Of a stretch of 64,000 nt of DNA, positions 46,352 through 57,756 are shown in pieces (position 1 is the first letter of the stretch; each line of letters opens with the position of its first letter). A model generated the notes under the pieces. That model searched no databases. It was not told the DNA's origin and saw only the letters and a program-made list of their open reading frames with translations. Origin of the DNA: Pisaster brevispinus (taxonomy: Eukaryota; Echinodermata; Asteroidea; Forcipulatida; Asteriidae); NCBI GenBank assembly GCA_023634235.1, contig JAMKCF010000019.1:4278001-4342000 (forward strand), in the 5' to 3' direction. A program made the position numbers and the translations under genes.

Positions 46352-48383
46352 CTGTTTGAAAGACAACGGTCAGGAAAAAACAACCATTTAAATTGGCAGT
46401 ATTGATGCATCTATTCGAACTTGGCTTCCGATATCCCTGTTTTATTGTATTGTTATAAAAGCACCTTTAAAAGCATGTACGTGCGTTTACAGCGCACGCC
46501 AGGCCACAAGTTACTGAAAGTCATTCTCTGTGTGCATGACCTTTGACCCCATCGGGAAGCGCTAATCCGTTGTTATGAACAAAATTCTTTCAGGATTTTT
46601 GTTTTGGAAATCGCCGGAAATTTAGTTAGTTTCAGTCACCTCGTTTGACTTCTTTGTTGCATAAGAGAAAATTCAGGCTTTGTGAGTGACTTATGTCCAC
46701 GGACAGTTTGGAGATTTTCGGATCGTAACAGTATATAGAAGATTAATTTTTATACATGAAGTCCAAAGGGGTCATGTTTGTGCTTAGGCCCCTATAGTAG
46801 TATTCGGGTATGTCCAAATTAGGCCACTTCTGCTACCGAAAAATAAACTAACAAGATTTCCAATTTGGGAACCTGCTTGATGATGCCAAACAAGTAACCA
46901 TTACCGTAAATGGCCTTTGTAAACAATGTCTAGAAAAACCAATGTTTATTAAACGATATCTCAAAGAACCAGAAATGTATACAAGATTTACATGGCAAAT
47001 AGTCTTTTCCGTGATCTCACCATGTACATGTTGGAACTGCCGAACCCGTTCACTTCCAAAGGACCTACTTCTAACTATTGTTTTAAATGAGAGATCGCCT
47101 AAAGTCACAACGGTGCGGACGGCCACTTCAAGGTGAGGGCTAGACACTCAACTGATTTGGGCTGTCGACCCAAATCAGCTGCCACAAGGTGCACGTTGCC
47201 ACATAATCCTTGGGCTGAAACAGGGTTACACCCTTCCCAGTCCGTAAGGATGTGGGTAGCATCCACTAGGAGCCTAGCTGGTAGAGCTAAATGGTTGAAC
47301 TGAAAACAACATGTGCTGATATATGACAGTCACGGTTATAATATGACCTACGTGAGCGCAACATTTCTTGCGTTTCATCCCGTGCGTAATTCTCTCACAG
47401 TTGCAGTAACCCAACCCAAGCTTGAAACTTAAGCAGCCCCCGAAGTTGGGCAACACCACATTATGAAGAATTTGGAAATTCCTAAACATAAAGGAGCTGG
47501 TGTGTTTCAGTAGGTTTGTATAATCCTGTTTTATAAAAGACTCGCCCACGCTCAGCAAGGTTACTGCATTATGTGTTTTTGTGGGGGGGGGGGGGGGGGG
47601 GTGGGGAGGCTGCCCAGGAATAACCGCTAAATAGGAAATTACGGTGGCCTTAAACAGACAATCCAGACCTGCCGTTTCCCCGCTTCACATTTTACGTCGA
47701 TGGCTTAAAAGTTACGTTTATTGCCCAAAAAGTTTTTTTGGCCCCCAAATTTTGACGTTGACGTCAATCTTTACATCTCTAGCCAAAAGCACAGAGTGAT
47801 TTTTGAGACTCGGGTTCGAGATCACCCAATCATTTCTATTTTTGAGCAAGGGCAAAAAGGTCGTAAAATTTATTTATGTCATTATCAACGTCGCTGCAGC
47901 AGTGCTTCATTTCAGGATCAAAAGTCTTGCGAAATCTTACTACGAGAACGTGTGCAAAGTTGGGCTAAATAGTAGAATTCGAAGTGAAAGTGGCCATTAG
48001 TGACACTTCCTTTTAAAACCGACAGAGAGAAAAAAAAAAGTTTTTCATTTCCCGCCTGTACCCTTTTTTAGTCTAAACGAGAGTCAAAGAACCGATAAAT
48101 ATAATGAAAATAGTGTACGTTTTACCGAAAACTGTCCTAAATTGACAATAAAAAAATAAAGAAAGAATAGTAATACTTATAATATAAAATAATTAAATAA
48201 TTAAATGAATACAAACAATTGATATGAATAAAACAAACTAACGAACAAACAAATAACAAGAAAAATTAAATAAATAAATACTTAAATAAATAAATAATTA
48301 CATGAATGAATGAATGAATTAAAAAAAATATGAAAATGAAATCGATTTGAAATCACATTCAAAATGTTGCTTATTATACCTAC
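46352..48383 (-). other. Gene B intron 2 (~2 kb)
   Basis: Includes a 20-base G run near 47,582, a small hairpin at about 47,152-47,180 (ctgatttggg/cccaaatcag) and AAAT-rich low-complexity DNA at 48,150-48,340. No exon was seen. Confidence 0.55.
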
Positions 48384-48620
48384 CATTCAGTTCATAGACA
48401 AGTATCCTTTGGCCACTGCCATCAAGATGAGCCTTGGATATTTTCGGAGATGGATCCCCGGCATCAGTCCAGTAAACCATCCCCTCAACCGGGTCATAAT
48501 CCACGGCCACTGGGCGGATGACACCGTCGAGTGGAAGTGGAGCTAGATCGGTCAGACCTTGCAAGATGCTTCCCTTGTAGATTGTCCCGTTGTCAAGGTC
48601 CGCAACCAGCACGTATGCAT
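48384..48620 (-). CDS. Gene B exon 2: propeller blades 1-2
   Basis: Acceptor TTGACTAG, donor AATG|GTAGGT, phase 1/1, residues 23-101. Contains a degenerate first LY repeat (VLVADLDNGTIYKG), then VAVDYDPVEGMVYWTD and ISKAHLDGSGQRILV, the typical D-x-V-x-x-x-V-Y-W-T-D and L-D-G-S-G spacing of a YWTD blade. There are no cysteines, as expected for propeller blades. The second blade is completed by the following exon. Confidence 0.85.
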
Positions 48621-49308
48621 CTAGTCAATTTCGTTTACATCACATTAAAATGACATGCTATTCGTTATGAATTCAAGTAAAAACCCTTGATTGAAAATAA
48701 TTGAACATTGCGCCAAACACTTCGCAAGCTGATGCCATCTGATCATTTTCATTTGAGATTAAATGTTGTATCTAGGGACTTGCCAAAAGTGGTAATTTCT
48801 ACAGGCAACGGGGAGGTAACAAAAGCTACTGCAATCCAAATAAATATATATGATCCACAATAAATATTTTTATAACGTTATTGTATTACGGCCCCAGAAA
48901 AAAGGTGACACTTGAATACTACTGCGTTTTTCCTTGTGACTGCCTTGAACTGCTTGCCAGTAAATGACTAAGTATGATAGGCCCTGGAACTCATGAATCC
49001 ACCAAAATTATTGATTTATTAATTGTAAGGACTTCACCTTTCGACCTGGAAAACCATGTTCCGAATATTCATCTGCACTGAGTCATAACAAACTTGTAAG
49101 ATGATACACTTGTAACTTCGTGTTCTTAGTTTACTATAATTTACAACCAATACCCGGTACCAGATGAGCAAACGGTACCAGATGAGCAAAAGGTATACAA
49201 AACAATGATTTAATTAACGTGAGAGATAACAATACAGCGCGCCTCCAAGAGTTTTTCCATCATTGGAGCGTATTCGCCTTGGACTTATAAGGAAAGATCG
49301 AAACCTAC

Positions 49309-49375
49309 CTGCATCAACCCATCTGACCTGCGTGGCAAAAAGGCACATCAGGATCCAAATATTTGAATGTTCCAT
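49309..49375 (-). CDS. Gene B exon 1: signal peptide
   Basis: ATG at 49375 opens MEHSNIWILMCLFATQ, a hydrophobic signal peptide with likely cleavage after WVDA near residue 22. The donor is GCAG|GTAGGT, phase 1. A good acceptor (TTGTTTTGCCTCAG) ends 11 bases upstream of the ATG, so a non-coding first exon further upstream is plausible. A second in-frame ATG at residue 10 would shorten the signal peptide too far. Broken copies of this exon occur in the upstream repeat array. Confidence 0.75.
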
Positions 49376-51553
49376 GATGAAGCTACCTGAGGCAAAACAA
49401 TTTAATGTTATTGTCTAGCAGTTTTAAACACCCACTAGACCCTAGTCCATCGTAAACCCTTGCACTTTATAACATAATTCCAAAGGGGGCAACCAACTGC
49501 AATATCTAAGTTCTGCTGGAAACATTACAAGTTAGTCTTAAAAAGAAAACACAAAAGAAAAACATTTTCAATTGTTCTTGCAAAAGGAAAACATCGGCGT
49601 CACAGCCAAATAAATGGCTTAATACTATCCCAAAGTAAGTTGTGAGAAAATGAAGCGTTTCTTTACTTGAAAATTCTTCGTGATGGCCCTTTTCGGTAAA
49701 GGCTTGCAATTAGCCGGAAGTAGCTAAAAAAAACTTGATAGTGCGCAAGTGCGTACGAGCATGACGTAATGACTTATTGGTCTTGTCGCAACACTTCCAT
49801 TTCAAAATATCCACAACGTAAATGGACTGTTCGGGGATATCTTGAGGGTTGACAATTGAATTATGGCGAGGTGTCCGCAAGTTATCCTGAACAAGTTTTG
49901 AGAAGGTGCCTCAGGATTGTCATACTTTCGTCGTCATGAACTGCCAATTCTTGAAAAATCTTACATTTTGGCAAATCGGTGTTTTTACACAGTTTGGATG
50001 TTACTACTGACATCAACTTTTTAAAAACAAGTTTCAAGTCATAAAACATTAAAGTTTCGTAATTAAACTAATTAGAAAAAGGACAAAATTTAAATATTAA
50101 CCATTTTGAGTTTTCACGATCAGCCAATTTTCGATTTGCATTTTGGTTTTTACATTGACGTATCGCTGGCACAGTGCCAAAATATTATGCGTGTTGAGTT
50201 TTCACGTAAGGGCAATTGACATGACTTAGATAAATTAGGTGTTTTTTTTTCCAAGAACAACCATCATTTGTACACGACGCGCTGCGTCAGTTGTAGTAAA
50301 CAGTTTACTAACCAACTCATTAGTTAAACTTACTATGCTAAAAATAACAACATTTGCAAGATTTAAGATCTGCACTTTCATAGTTGGTAAAATGTTAGAG
50401 TTTATATGGCAAACAGTCTCCGAAACAATAATTTCAATACTTTAACTTCAAACGCGAATTTCTCCAAACTCAAAGTTTGGCTACTGGGGCTAAATTGTCT
50501 CTTCGTCAAAACAGTGACGAATTATGTCGTATTTGTGTCGTAATCAGAAAAAGAATACACGTAAACGGGGAGAAAATGTCACGCTTACCAAAAGTTTTGA
50601 CTCTCCGTCGTCGTCAAAATCTATCAAACGAAAGACTCTCAAGCCAACACTCCAGTACTTCCTTTTTGGCACAAAGGCCTAATGGACCAATAAAGTATAA
50701 CTTTGCATACCCAAGTTCAGGTATAGGCTTTTAAAAAAAGAAAGATTGCTTTCTATATAGTCGAGTGATTATCAAAGAAACAAAATTGTATGCATCGCCA
50801 CTGACTTTGTCAACGTATAATTGCCAATGGTTTTCTTTGTGCGCGAATACTGCCGTTTCGCAATTATGCTCACAGTGGCGAATACCAGGGACTTTCCATA
50901 CCGTCCCTTGATACGTACGTGCATTGTTTCGGTTGTCAAGACCGTTTTGATTTAGTTTCATTGAAAGTCAGGAATGAACCAGAACTTCCCCTTACACAAA
51001 GTACAGACCCATTTTTCTCAGAATGAGGTCATCAGATGTTTTTGGATGCTGACAAACTTTGCCCCGCAAAGATTTCTCGAATACAATGGCAGTTTACACC
51101 ATTTTAACGTGAGGCTAGAGAATGTCATTTTCCCCCCACTCAAATTAGGACTCGTTCTTTTTGAAAGAGAGTATCTCACAAAATTTAATTTGACATTTCC
51201 CTGCATTAAAATTTAAATTAGACCAGCTGAAACGATTTCAGGAGTTCAGAGGGCAACCAGTGTACAAGTCATAAAAACGTTAAAAGTTTCGTAGTTACAC
51301 GAATTATAACAAGGACGTTATCAAAAGATGTACCGTTTTGAGTTTTCACAAACAGCCTATTTTAGATTTGCCATTTCTTGCATTGAAGTACATAGCTTTG
51401 GCACGGTTCTAAAAACGAGTACTCTGTGTATTGAGTTTTCACAAAGAGGCAAATTGCATGACCTCCATATAGTTGATATTCCAAGTACGGATAACGTCAC
51501 TCTTGCATTGGTTTGTACGATACGCGCTGCGTCAATTATAACAGTTAAATAAA

Positions 51554-51601
51554 GGCGTGGCAAAAAAAGCACATCAGGTTTCAAATATTTGAATGTTTCA
51601 T
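51554..51601 (-). pseudogene. Relic copy of gene B exon 1
   Basis: Matches the signal-peptide exon at 49309-49375 at most bases, including ATG (51601) and the flanking intron side. The tryptophan codon is TGA in this copy (MKHSNI then stop), and the donor GTAGGT is lost. It sits at the same relative place in the next ~2.2-kb array unit. More diverged versions of the surrounding bases are near 59,160 and 62,650. Confidence 0.65.
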
Positions 51602-54434
51602 GATGAAAATACTTGGGGCAAAAAACTTGAATTGTATTGTCTAGCAATTTTAAACACCCACTAGACCCTAGTCTATCGTAAACCCTTGCACTTTATATCA
51701 GATTTCCAAAGGGCAATTTACTGCAACATTTATGTTCTGCTGGAAACATTACAAGTTTGTCTTAAAAGGAAAATAATGCCATTTTCAATTGTTCTTGCAA
51801 AAGGAAAACATCGGCGTCACAGCCAAATAAGTGGCTGAATACTATCCCAAAGTAAGTTGTGAGAAAATGTAGCGTTTCTTTACTTGAAAATTCTTCGTGA
51901 TGGCCCTTTATGTAAAGGCTTGCAATTAGCCGGAAGTAGCTAAAAAAAACTTGATAGTGCGCAAGTGCGTATACAAGCATGACGTAATGACTTATCGGTC
52001 TGGTCGCAACACTTCCATTTTAAAATATCCACAATGTAAATAGACTGCTCGGGGATATCTTGAGGGTTGGAAATTGAATTATGGCGAGGTGTCCGCAAGT
52101 TATCCTGAACAAGTTTTGAAATAGTGCCTCAGGATTTTCATACTTTCGTCGTCACAAAACTGACAATAAAAAAAACCCTTATATTTTAGCAAATCGGTTT
52201 TTACACAGTTTGGATGTTACTATTGACATCAACTTTTTTTAAACAAGTTTCAAGTCTCGAAACGTTAAAGTTTCGTTGTTAAACTAAATAGAAGAATAAT
52301 ATCAAAACATTTACCATTTTGAGTTTTCACGAACAGCTAATTTTCGATTTGCATTTTGGTTTTTTATATCGAAGTACATATCGCTGGCACAGTGCCAGAA
52401 TACTGTGCGTATTGAGTTTTTACGAAGGGGCAATTTACATGACTTAGATAAATCAGTTTTTTTCAAGAACAACCAAAACTGTTACACGACGCGCTGCGTC
52501 AGTTGTAGCAAAGAGTTAACATAGTCTACTCATTAGTTAAACTTACTTTGATAAAAATAACAACATTTGCATGATTTAAGATCTGCACTTTCTCAGTTGG
52601 TAAAATGTTAGAGTTTATATGGCAAACAGTCTCCGAAACAATAATTTCAATACTTTAGCTTCAAACGCGATTTTCTCCAAACTCAAAGTTTGGCTTCTGG
52701 GGCTAATTTGTCTCTTCGTCAAAACAGTGACGAATGATGTCGTATTTGTGTCGTAATCAGAAAAAGAATACACGTAAACGGGGAGAAAATGTCACGCTTA
52801 CCAAAAGTTTTGACTCTCCGTCGTCGTCAAAATCTATCAAACGAAAGACTCTCAAGCCAACACTCCAGTACTTCCTTTTTGGCACAAAGGCCTAATGGAC
52901 CAATAAAGTATAATTTTGCATACCCTAGTTCAGGTATAGGCTTTTAAACAAAGAAAGATTGCTTTCTATATAGTCGAGTGATTATCAAAGAAACAAAATT
53001 GTAAGCATTGCCACTGACTTTGTCAACGTATAATTGCCAATGTTTTTCATTGTGCGCGAATACTGCCGTTTCGCAATTATGCTCACAGTGGCGAATACCA
53101 GGGACTTTCCATACCGTCCCTTGATATACGTACGTGCATTGTTTCGGTTGTCTGGCCAACAACGACTGCTGCTACCCAGTTGGGTATGAAGCTTGATAAG
53201 TGGACCACTTAATATAAAATAAATACAAATAAAAAACGTACGGGGATGTTTTGAATCATTACTGACTTTTTCAGAGCAAAATTTGAAACATGACGTCATT
53301 GGATTTTATCAACTAATGGGTCTTTACATTCCAAGGGGAAATATTTTGTAAGTCATAATGACAAATGTCGAAATCAAAGCTGTTTTGATTTAGTTTCATT
53401 GAAAGTCAGGAATGAACCAAAACTTCCCCGAACACAAAGTACAGACCCATTTTCCTTAGAATGATGTCATCAGATGTTTTGGATGTTGACAAACTTTGCC
53501 CATAGAAGGATTTATCGAATACAACGGCAGTTTACACCATTTTAACGTGAGGTTAGAAAATGTCATTCCCCCCCCCCCCCCCCACTCAAATTAGGACTCA
53601 CTCTATTGGAAAATGAGTATCTCACCAAATTGAATTTGACATTTCCCTGCCTCTTAAAGTAAAAATAAAGTTGCTGAAAGTGTGTTCAGGTAGCTTTTAA
53701 CTTATTCTGTTAATTTGATTACTCGCATCTGGTTAAGCATTCTGCAAGTAATTCAAAGATATTGTCTTTACTCTATGGGTAATTTCATTACACTTGAACA
53801 GTGGTATAACAAGCGAGGACAGGGGTGTAAGCCCCCCCCCCCCCCCCACACACACACACATAAAACGCTTGCATCAACCCCCAATTAGGTCGAGAAAGGA
53901 CTAAAATTACTCAATTGTTCTTGCAAAAGGAAAACATTGGCGTCACAGCCAAATAAGTGGCTTAATACTATCCCAAAGTAAGTTGTGAGAAAATGAAGCG
54001 TTTCTTCACTTAAAAATACTTCGTAATGACCCTTTAGGTAAAGGCTTGCAATTAGCCGGAAGTAGCTAAAAAAAACTTGATAGTGCGCAAGTGCGTACGA
54101 GCATGACGTAATGACTTATTGGTCTGGTCGCAACACTTCCGTTTCAAAATATCCACAATGTAAATGGACTGCTCAGGGATATCTTGAGGGTTGGAAATTT
54201 AATTATGGCGAGGTGTCCGCAAGTTATCCTGAACAAGTTTTGAAAAGGTGCCTCAGGATTTTCATACTGTTGTCGTCACGAACTGACAATTTAAAAAAAA
54301 ACTTACATTTTGGCAAATCGGTTTTTACACAGTTTGGATGTTACTACTGACATAAACTTTTTAAAAACAAGTTTCAAGTCATAAGTTTCGTTGTTAAACT
54401 AATTAGAAGGACAATATCAAAACATTTACCATTT

Positions 54435-55726
54435 GTGACCTGTTCCCACGAAACCCGGACAAAGTAGCGAAAAACTAAAAAGGAGTTTATAGTATTTTCA
54501 TATTGTCCAATAATTCAGCTTTCCAATGGTATATAGATTGTTATGTTTATCCCTCTCCTTAACCCCATGAGAGGGGATTGAAACACGAGCCTTGCCCAAC
54601 CCACAAAAATGTTATTACGAGAAAACCAGTTGTGTGTGCTCAGGAAGAAAACTCCACACGCATATACTACACACATCAGCGCACAATGGACGGTCATTTC
54701 AAATTATCATAGCAACCACCATGTTCATATTGTTGGATTCACTTGAAATTTGGCACACATGAAGAACAAATCATGACACAGACATGTGTATTTGACGAAA
54801 GTTTAAACAGTTTTTATTGGACCTTTCAGTTGTCCCTTCCCGACAAGCCAAGGACGAGTGCTTCGTTCAAGGCGGTCTTCAGAGTCGATGGCGCGGGGTC
54901 CCCGGTGGCCGATAGTGCTCCCTTGTTCCCCGGCAAATTGGTCTCATTTTGTGACATTACGTTGTATATTATACCACAAAATAATACTGTAAAACTTCAG
55001 AAAGTATACTTAGTATAGATGTAAATTTTCAACTCGATTGAAAATGCTTAAAATGATGTCAAAAAACACTGGGTTCGACACACAAAGATTTTTTCTCGAT
55101 CCACACGACACGTCGACGATGCGATGATGCCAACGTGATGGTCTGGTTCCCAATAGTTACGTGCAAACTGTACTGATAATGTACGTGTACGCTCAGGGAA
55201 TCAGACAATGCAACCGATCACGTGTTAAAAATTGATGAATCACGTTTCCCGTAAGAGATGACCACAGCAACAGGGAAAATGTTGTTTACATGTTTTAGCT
55301 CTGTAAAAAGCAATGCTATTGGCTTATCATGACGTCATTGCCAAAATTATGAATGAAAAACGAATCTGCAGACAGCGAGCTTTACGATGAAACCACTTTT
55401 TCTATGGGGGAGATTTAAACGCTAAGTGGAAAAACATGTTATATACTGGAACTTTTTACGTTCTTTTGCAAGCTTTTGTTTCAGTCAACACGTTTTGTTT
55501 AATAATTTCACACCAGAAATAGGGGGAAAAGGTATTTTAGCTGAACATTTTTTATTTCTTTTTAAGTAAAAATGATAGATCGATGTGTAAAGTGTACGAT
55601 TATCCCCCCCAAAAAAAAAAATAAAAATAAAATAAAATTGGACGATTCCTGCCTAAAATTACTTTGCACGCTGTTTACTCGAAATTAAGACGTGCGACTT
55701 TATTTGTCCTTTGTGGGAACAGGTCG
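54435..55726. mobile_element. 1,292-bp TIR element with 5-bp target duplication
   Basis: Ends carry inverted repeats of about 16 bases (GACCTGTTCCCAC core). CATTT flanks both sides (54430-54434 and 55727-55731). The uninterrupted sequence is visible in the other array copies, for example near 52,315, where removing the element and one CATTT restores it exactly. No transposase was recognised, so this is a non-autonomous DNA element. The superfamily is not assigned. Confidence 0.8.
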
Positions 55727-56414
55727 CATTTTGAGTTTTCACGAACAGCCAATTTTCAATTTGCATTTTCTTTTTTACATTGACGTACATATCGCTGGCA
55801 CGGTGCCAGAATACTGAGCGTATTGAGTTTTCACGAAGGGGCATTTTACTTAGATAATTTGTTTTTTCAAGAACAACCAATGTTTTACACGACAGGCTGC
55901 GTCAGTTGTAGCAAAGAGTTAACTAGCCTACTCATTAGTTAAACTTACTATGATAAAAATAACAACATTTGCATGATTTAAGATCTGCACTTACAGAGTT
56001 GGTAAAATGCTAGAGTTTAATTGGCAAACAGTTTCCGAAACAATAATTTCAATACTTTAACTTCAAACGCGATTTTCTCCATACTTAAAGTTTAGCTACA
56101 AGGGCAACATTTTCTCTCCGTCAAAACGGTGACGAATTGTGTCGTTTATGTGTTGTAAAGAGAATAATAATACATGTCACGCTAAGAAAATGTCACGCTT
56201 ACCAAGTTTGACTCTCCGTCGTCGTCAAAATCTATCAAACTTAAGACTCTTAAGCCTACACTCTTCTTCCTTTTTGGCACTTAATGGAAAAATATAGTAT
56301 AACTTGGCATAGCCTAGTTCAGGTAGGTTTAAAAATAATAGAATGCCTTTTATACGGTCGAGTGATTATCAAAGAAACCAAATTTATGCATCGCCACTGT
56401 TTTTGTTAACATAC

Positions 56415-57756
56415 TGTGACGCGACAGGGTGCTTACCTGGTTATTATTCCATGTATAAATAAAGTGTAAAGGTCATGATGCACGATTGAGGGCGCTAGCA
56501 ACGTAGTTGTGTGGAATAAATAGGCGTAGTGCAAACGCATAGGCAAGGCAGCGCGTGCACTGAATGGTCGATGAAGGTCACGATCATTCACGTGCGGCGT
56601 AGAGCGCGTGCGCGAGGCTACAGCAAAAGCTATATAAAGCGCGTCGCTCAGTGTATTAAGTCGTCCTTCATTTGCTAGGATAAGGTGCGTACAATTGTTA
56701 GGCAGGTATAACCTCCTTGTGTATTGGGCGTTGGGAACTGTGTAATAGGCTGTGTGGAGATAATAGGATTCTCATAGGATCTTAGCGGTACGGTGCGATC
56801 GGTAATAGAGATCTCTGCCGAAACCCTGCAACGCAAGTTGCGCGGGGCGGTGACTCTTTAATCTCCTGTGGCCTGAACAGAACCCTATGTGTCCCGGTGT
56901 GCGAGGCTGCCGGTATTGCCTAGTCCATGCTGTCATCTGCGCTATCGAGTAGAGTGAGAAGGGGCGTGAGACTATTACCCGTGGGGCGTGCGATTGAATA
57001 TTACGGGCAAGTTGCTGGAACCCAGCAGTGCAAACTGTGTGGGGCGACGACCCTGTATTGTTATAGTCCCGACCGGCTTCATTCAAATCTTTAGGCGCGG
57101 CAACTTACGAGCAAACCGAGTCGCGTGTCATAGACCTTTATATTGTTGTGTAAAGGGCGCCACCTACGGTGGTTGAAGAGCTGAGAAGATTGTGTGAATA
57201 AACCATCATTGTTGCCTTGTGTGCTACTTGAAACTTGTGTCGACATGGTATTTCTCTCTTGTTGAATCGTCTGGAATAACTCGTGTACAACGATCGAGCT
57301 AGTTAAGGGTTGTGTAGTGTAGTTGGAAGGCCATTGGGTTGTGCAGCGAATTCAGGTTCCTTGAGAACTTGAGGGTTCATTGCCAGCCTTGGCGAGGTCC
57401 CTGATTGGTCCAATAACTAATTACATTGTCCAATAATAAAGCTTGTGGTCACCTTGGGTCATCGCTGGTATACTGCAGTGCGAGGAGCTGAGTGCAGTGA
57501 GACCGCCCCCCTGGTTTGGCTGATACAGCTGTTACTGTTGCTGCTGCGGCACGTTCATACTGAAAGCTGAACGTCAGGTCGCCCTCTGTTTCCAAACCAT
57601 CTGAGGCTGAGGCGTTCTACTACGAACAGTAAACAATGGACCATTCTCGGGACGGTATACTTCTATCCCAACGGACTCGTCTCTAACCGCTCGGAGACTT
57701 TCTCGTCAGTTCCGTCCGAGTCACCCCCCTCGTCCGCGTCGGGGCGTGACGTCACA
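56415..57756. mobile_element. Solo LTR, 1,342 bp, with 4-bp target duplication
   Basis: Begins TGTGACGCGAC and ends GACGTCACA, the TG...CA ends of a retrotransposon LTR. ATAC flanks it at 56411-56414 and 57757-57760. The empty site is seen in the related unit near 61,560. Inside are a TATA box (56631-56638) and AATAAA signals (57197-57202, 57435-57440) in plus orientation. It is visibly richer in G and C than the array around it. No internal coding region or second LTR is present, which fits LTR-LTR recombination. Confidence 0.75.

Larger units (their letters stand above)
37225..49375 (-). other. Gene B: YWTD-propeller / EGF / sushi single-pass receptor, complete
   Basis: Eleven exons join without a phase conflict into 1,746 coding bases (581 residues plus stop). 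Order: signal peptide (1-22), six-bladed YWTD propeller (23-284), EGF-like 285-320 and 321-352, sushi 353-415 and 416-485, transmembrane helix about 491-512, cytosolic tail to 581. YWTD propellers followed by EGF modules are the ligand-binding unit of LDL-receptor relatives and nidogen. Sushi modules next to the membrane with no LDL class A repeats are not the usual LRP plan. I infer a cell-surface endocytic or adhesion receptor. Upstream DNA is an array of duplicated fragments of its own 5' end, and a broken inverted paralog lies at 63 kb. Confidence 0.85.
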
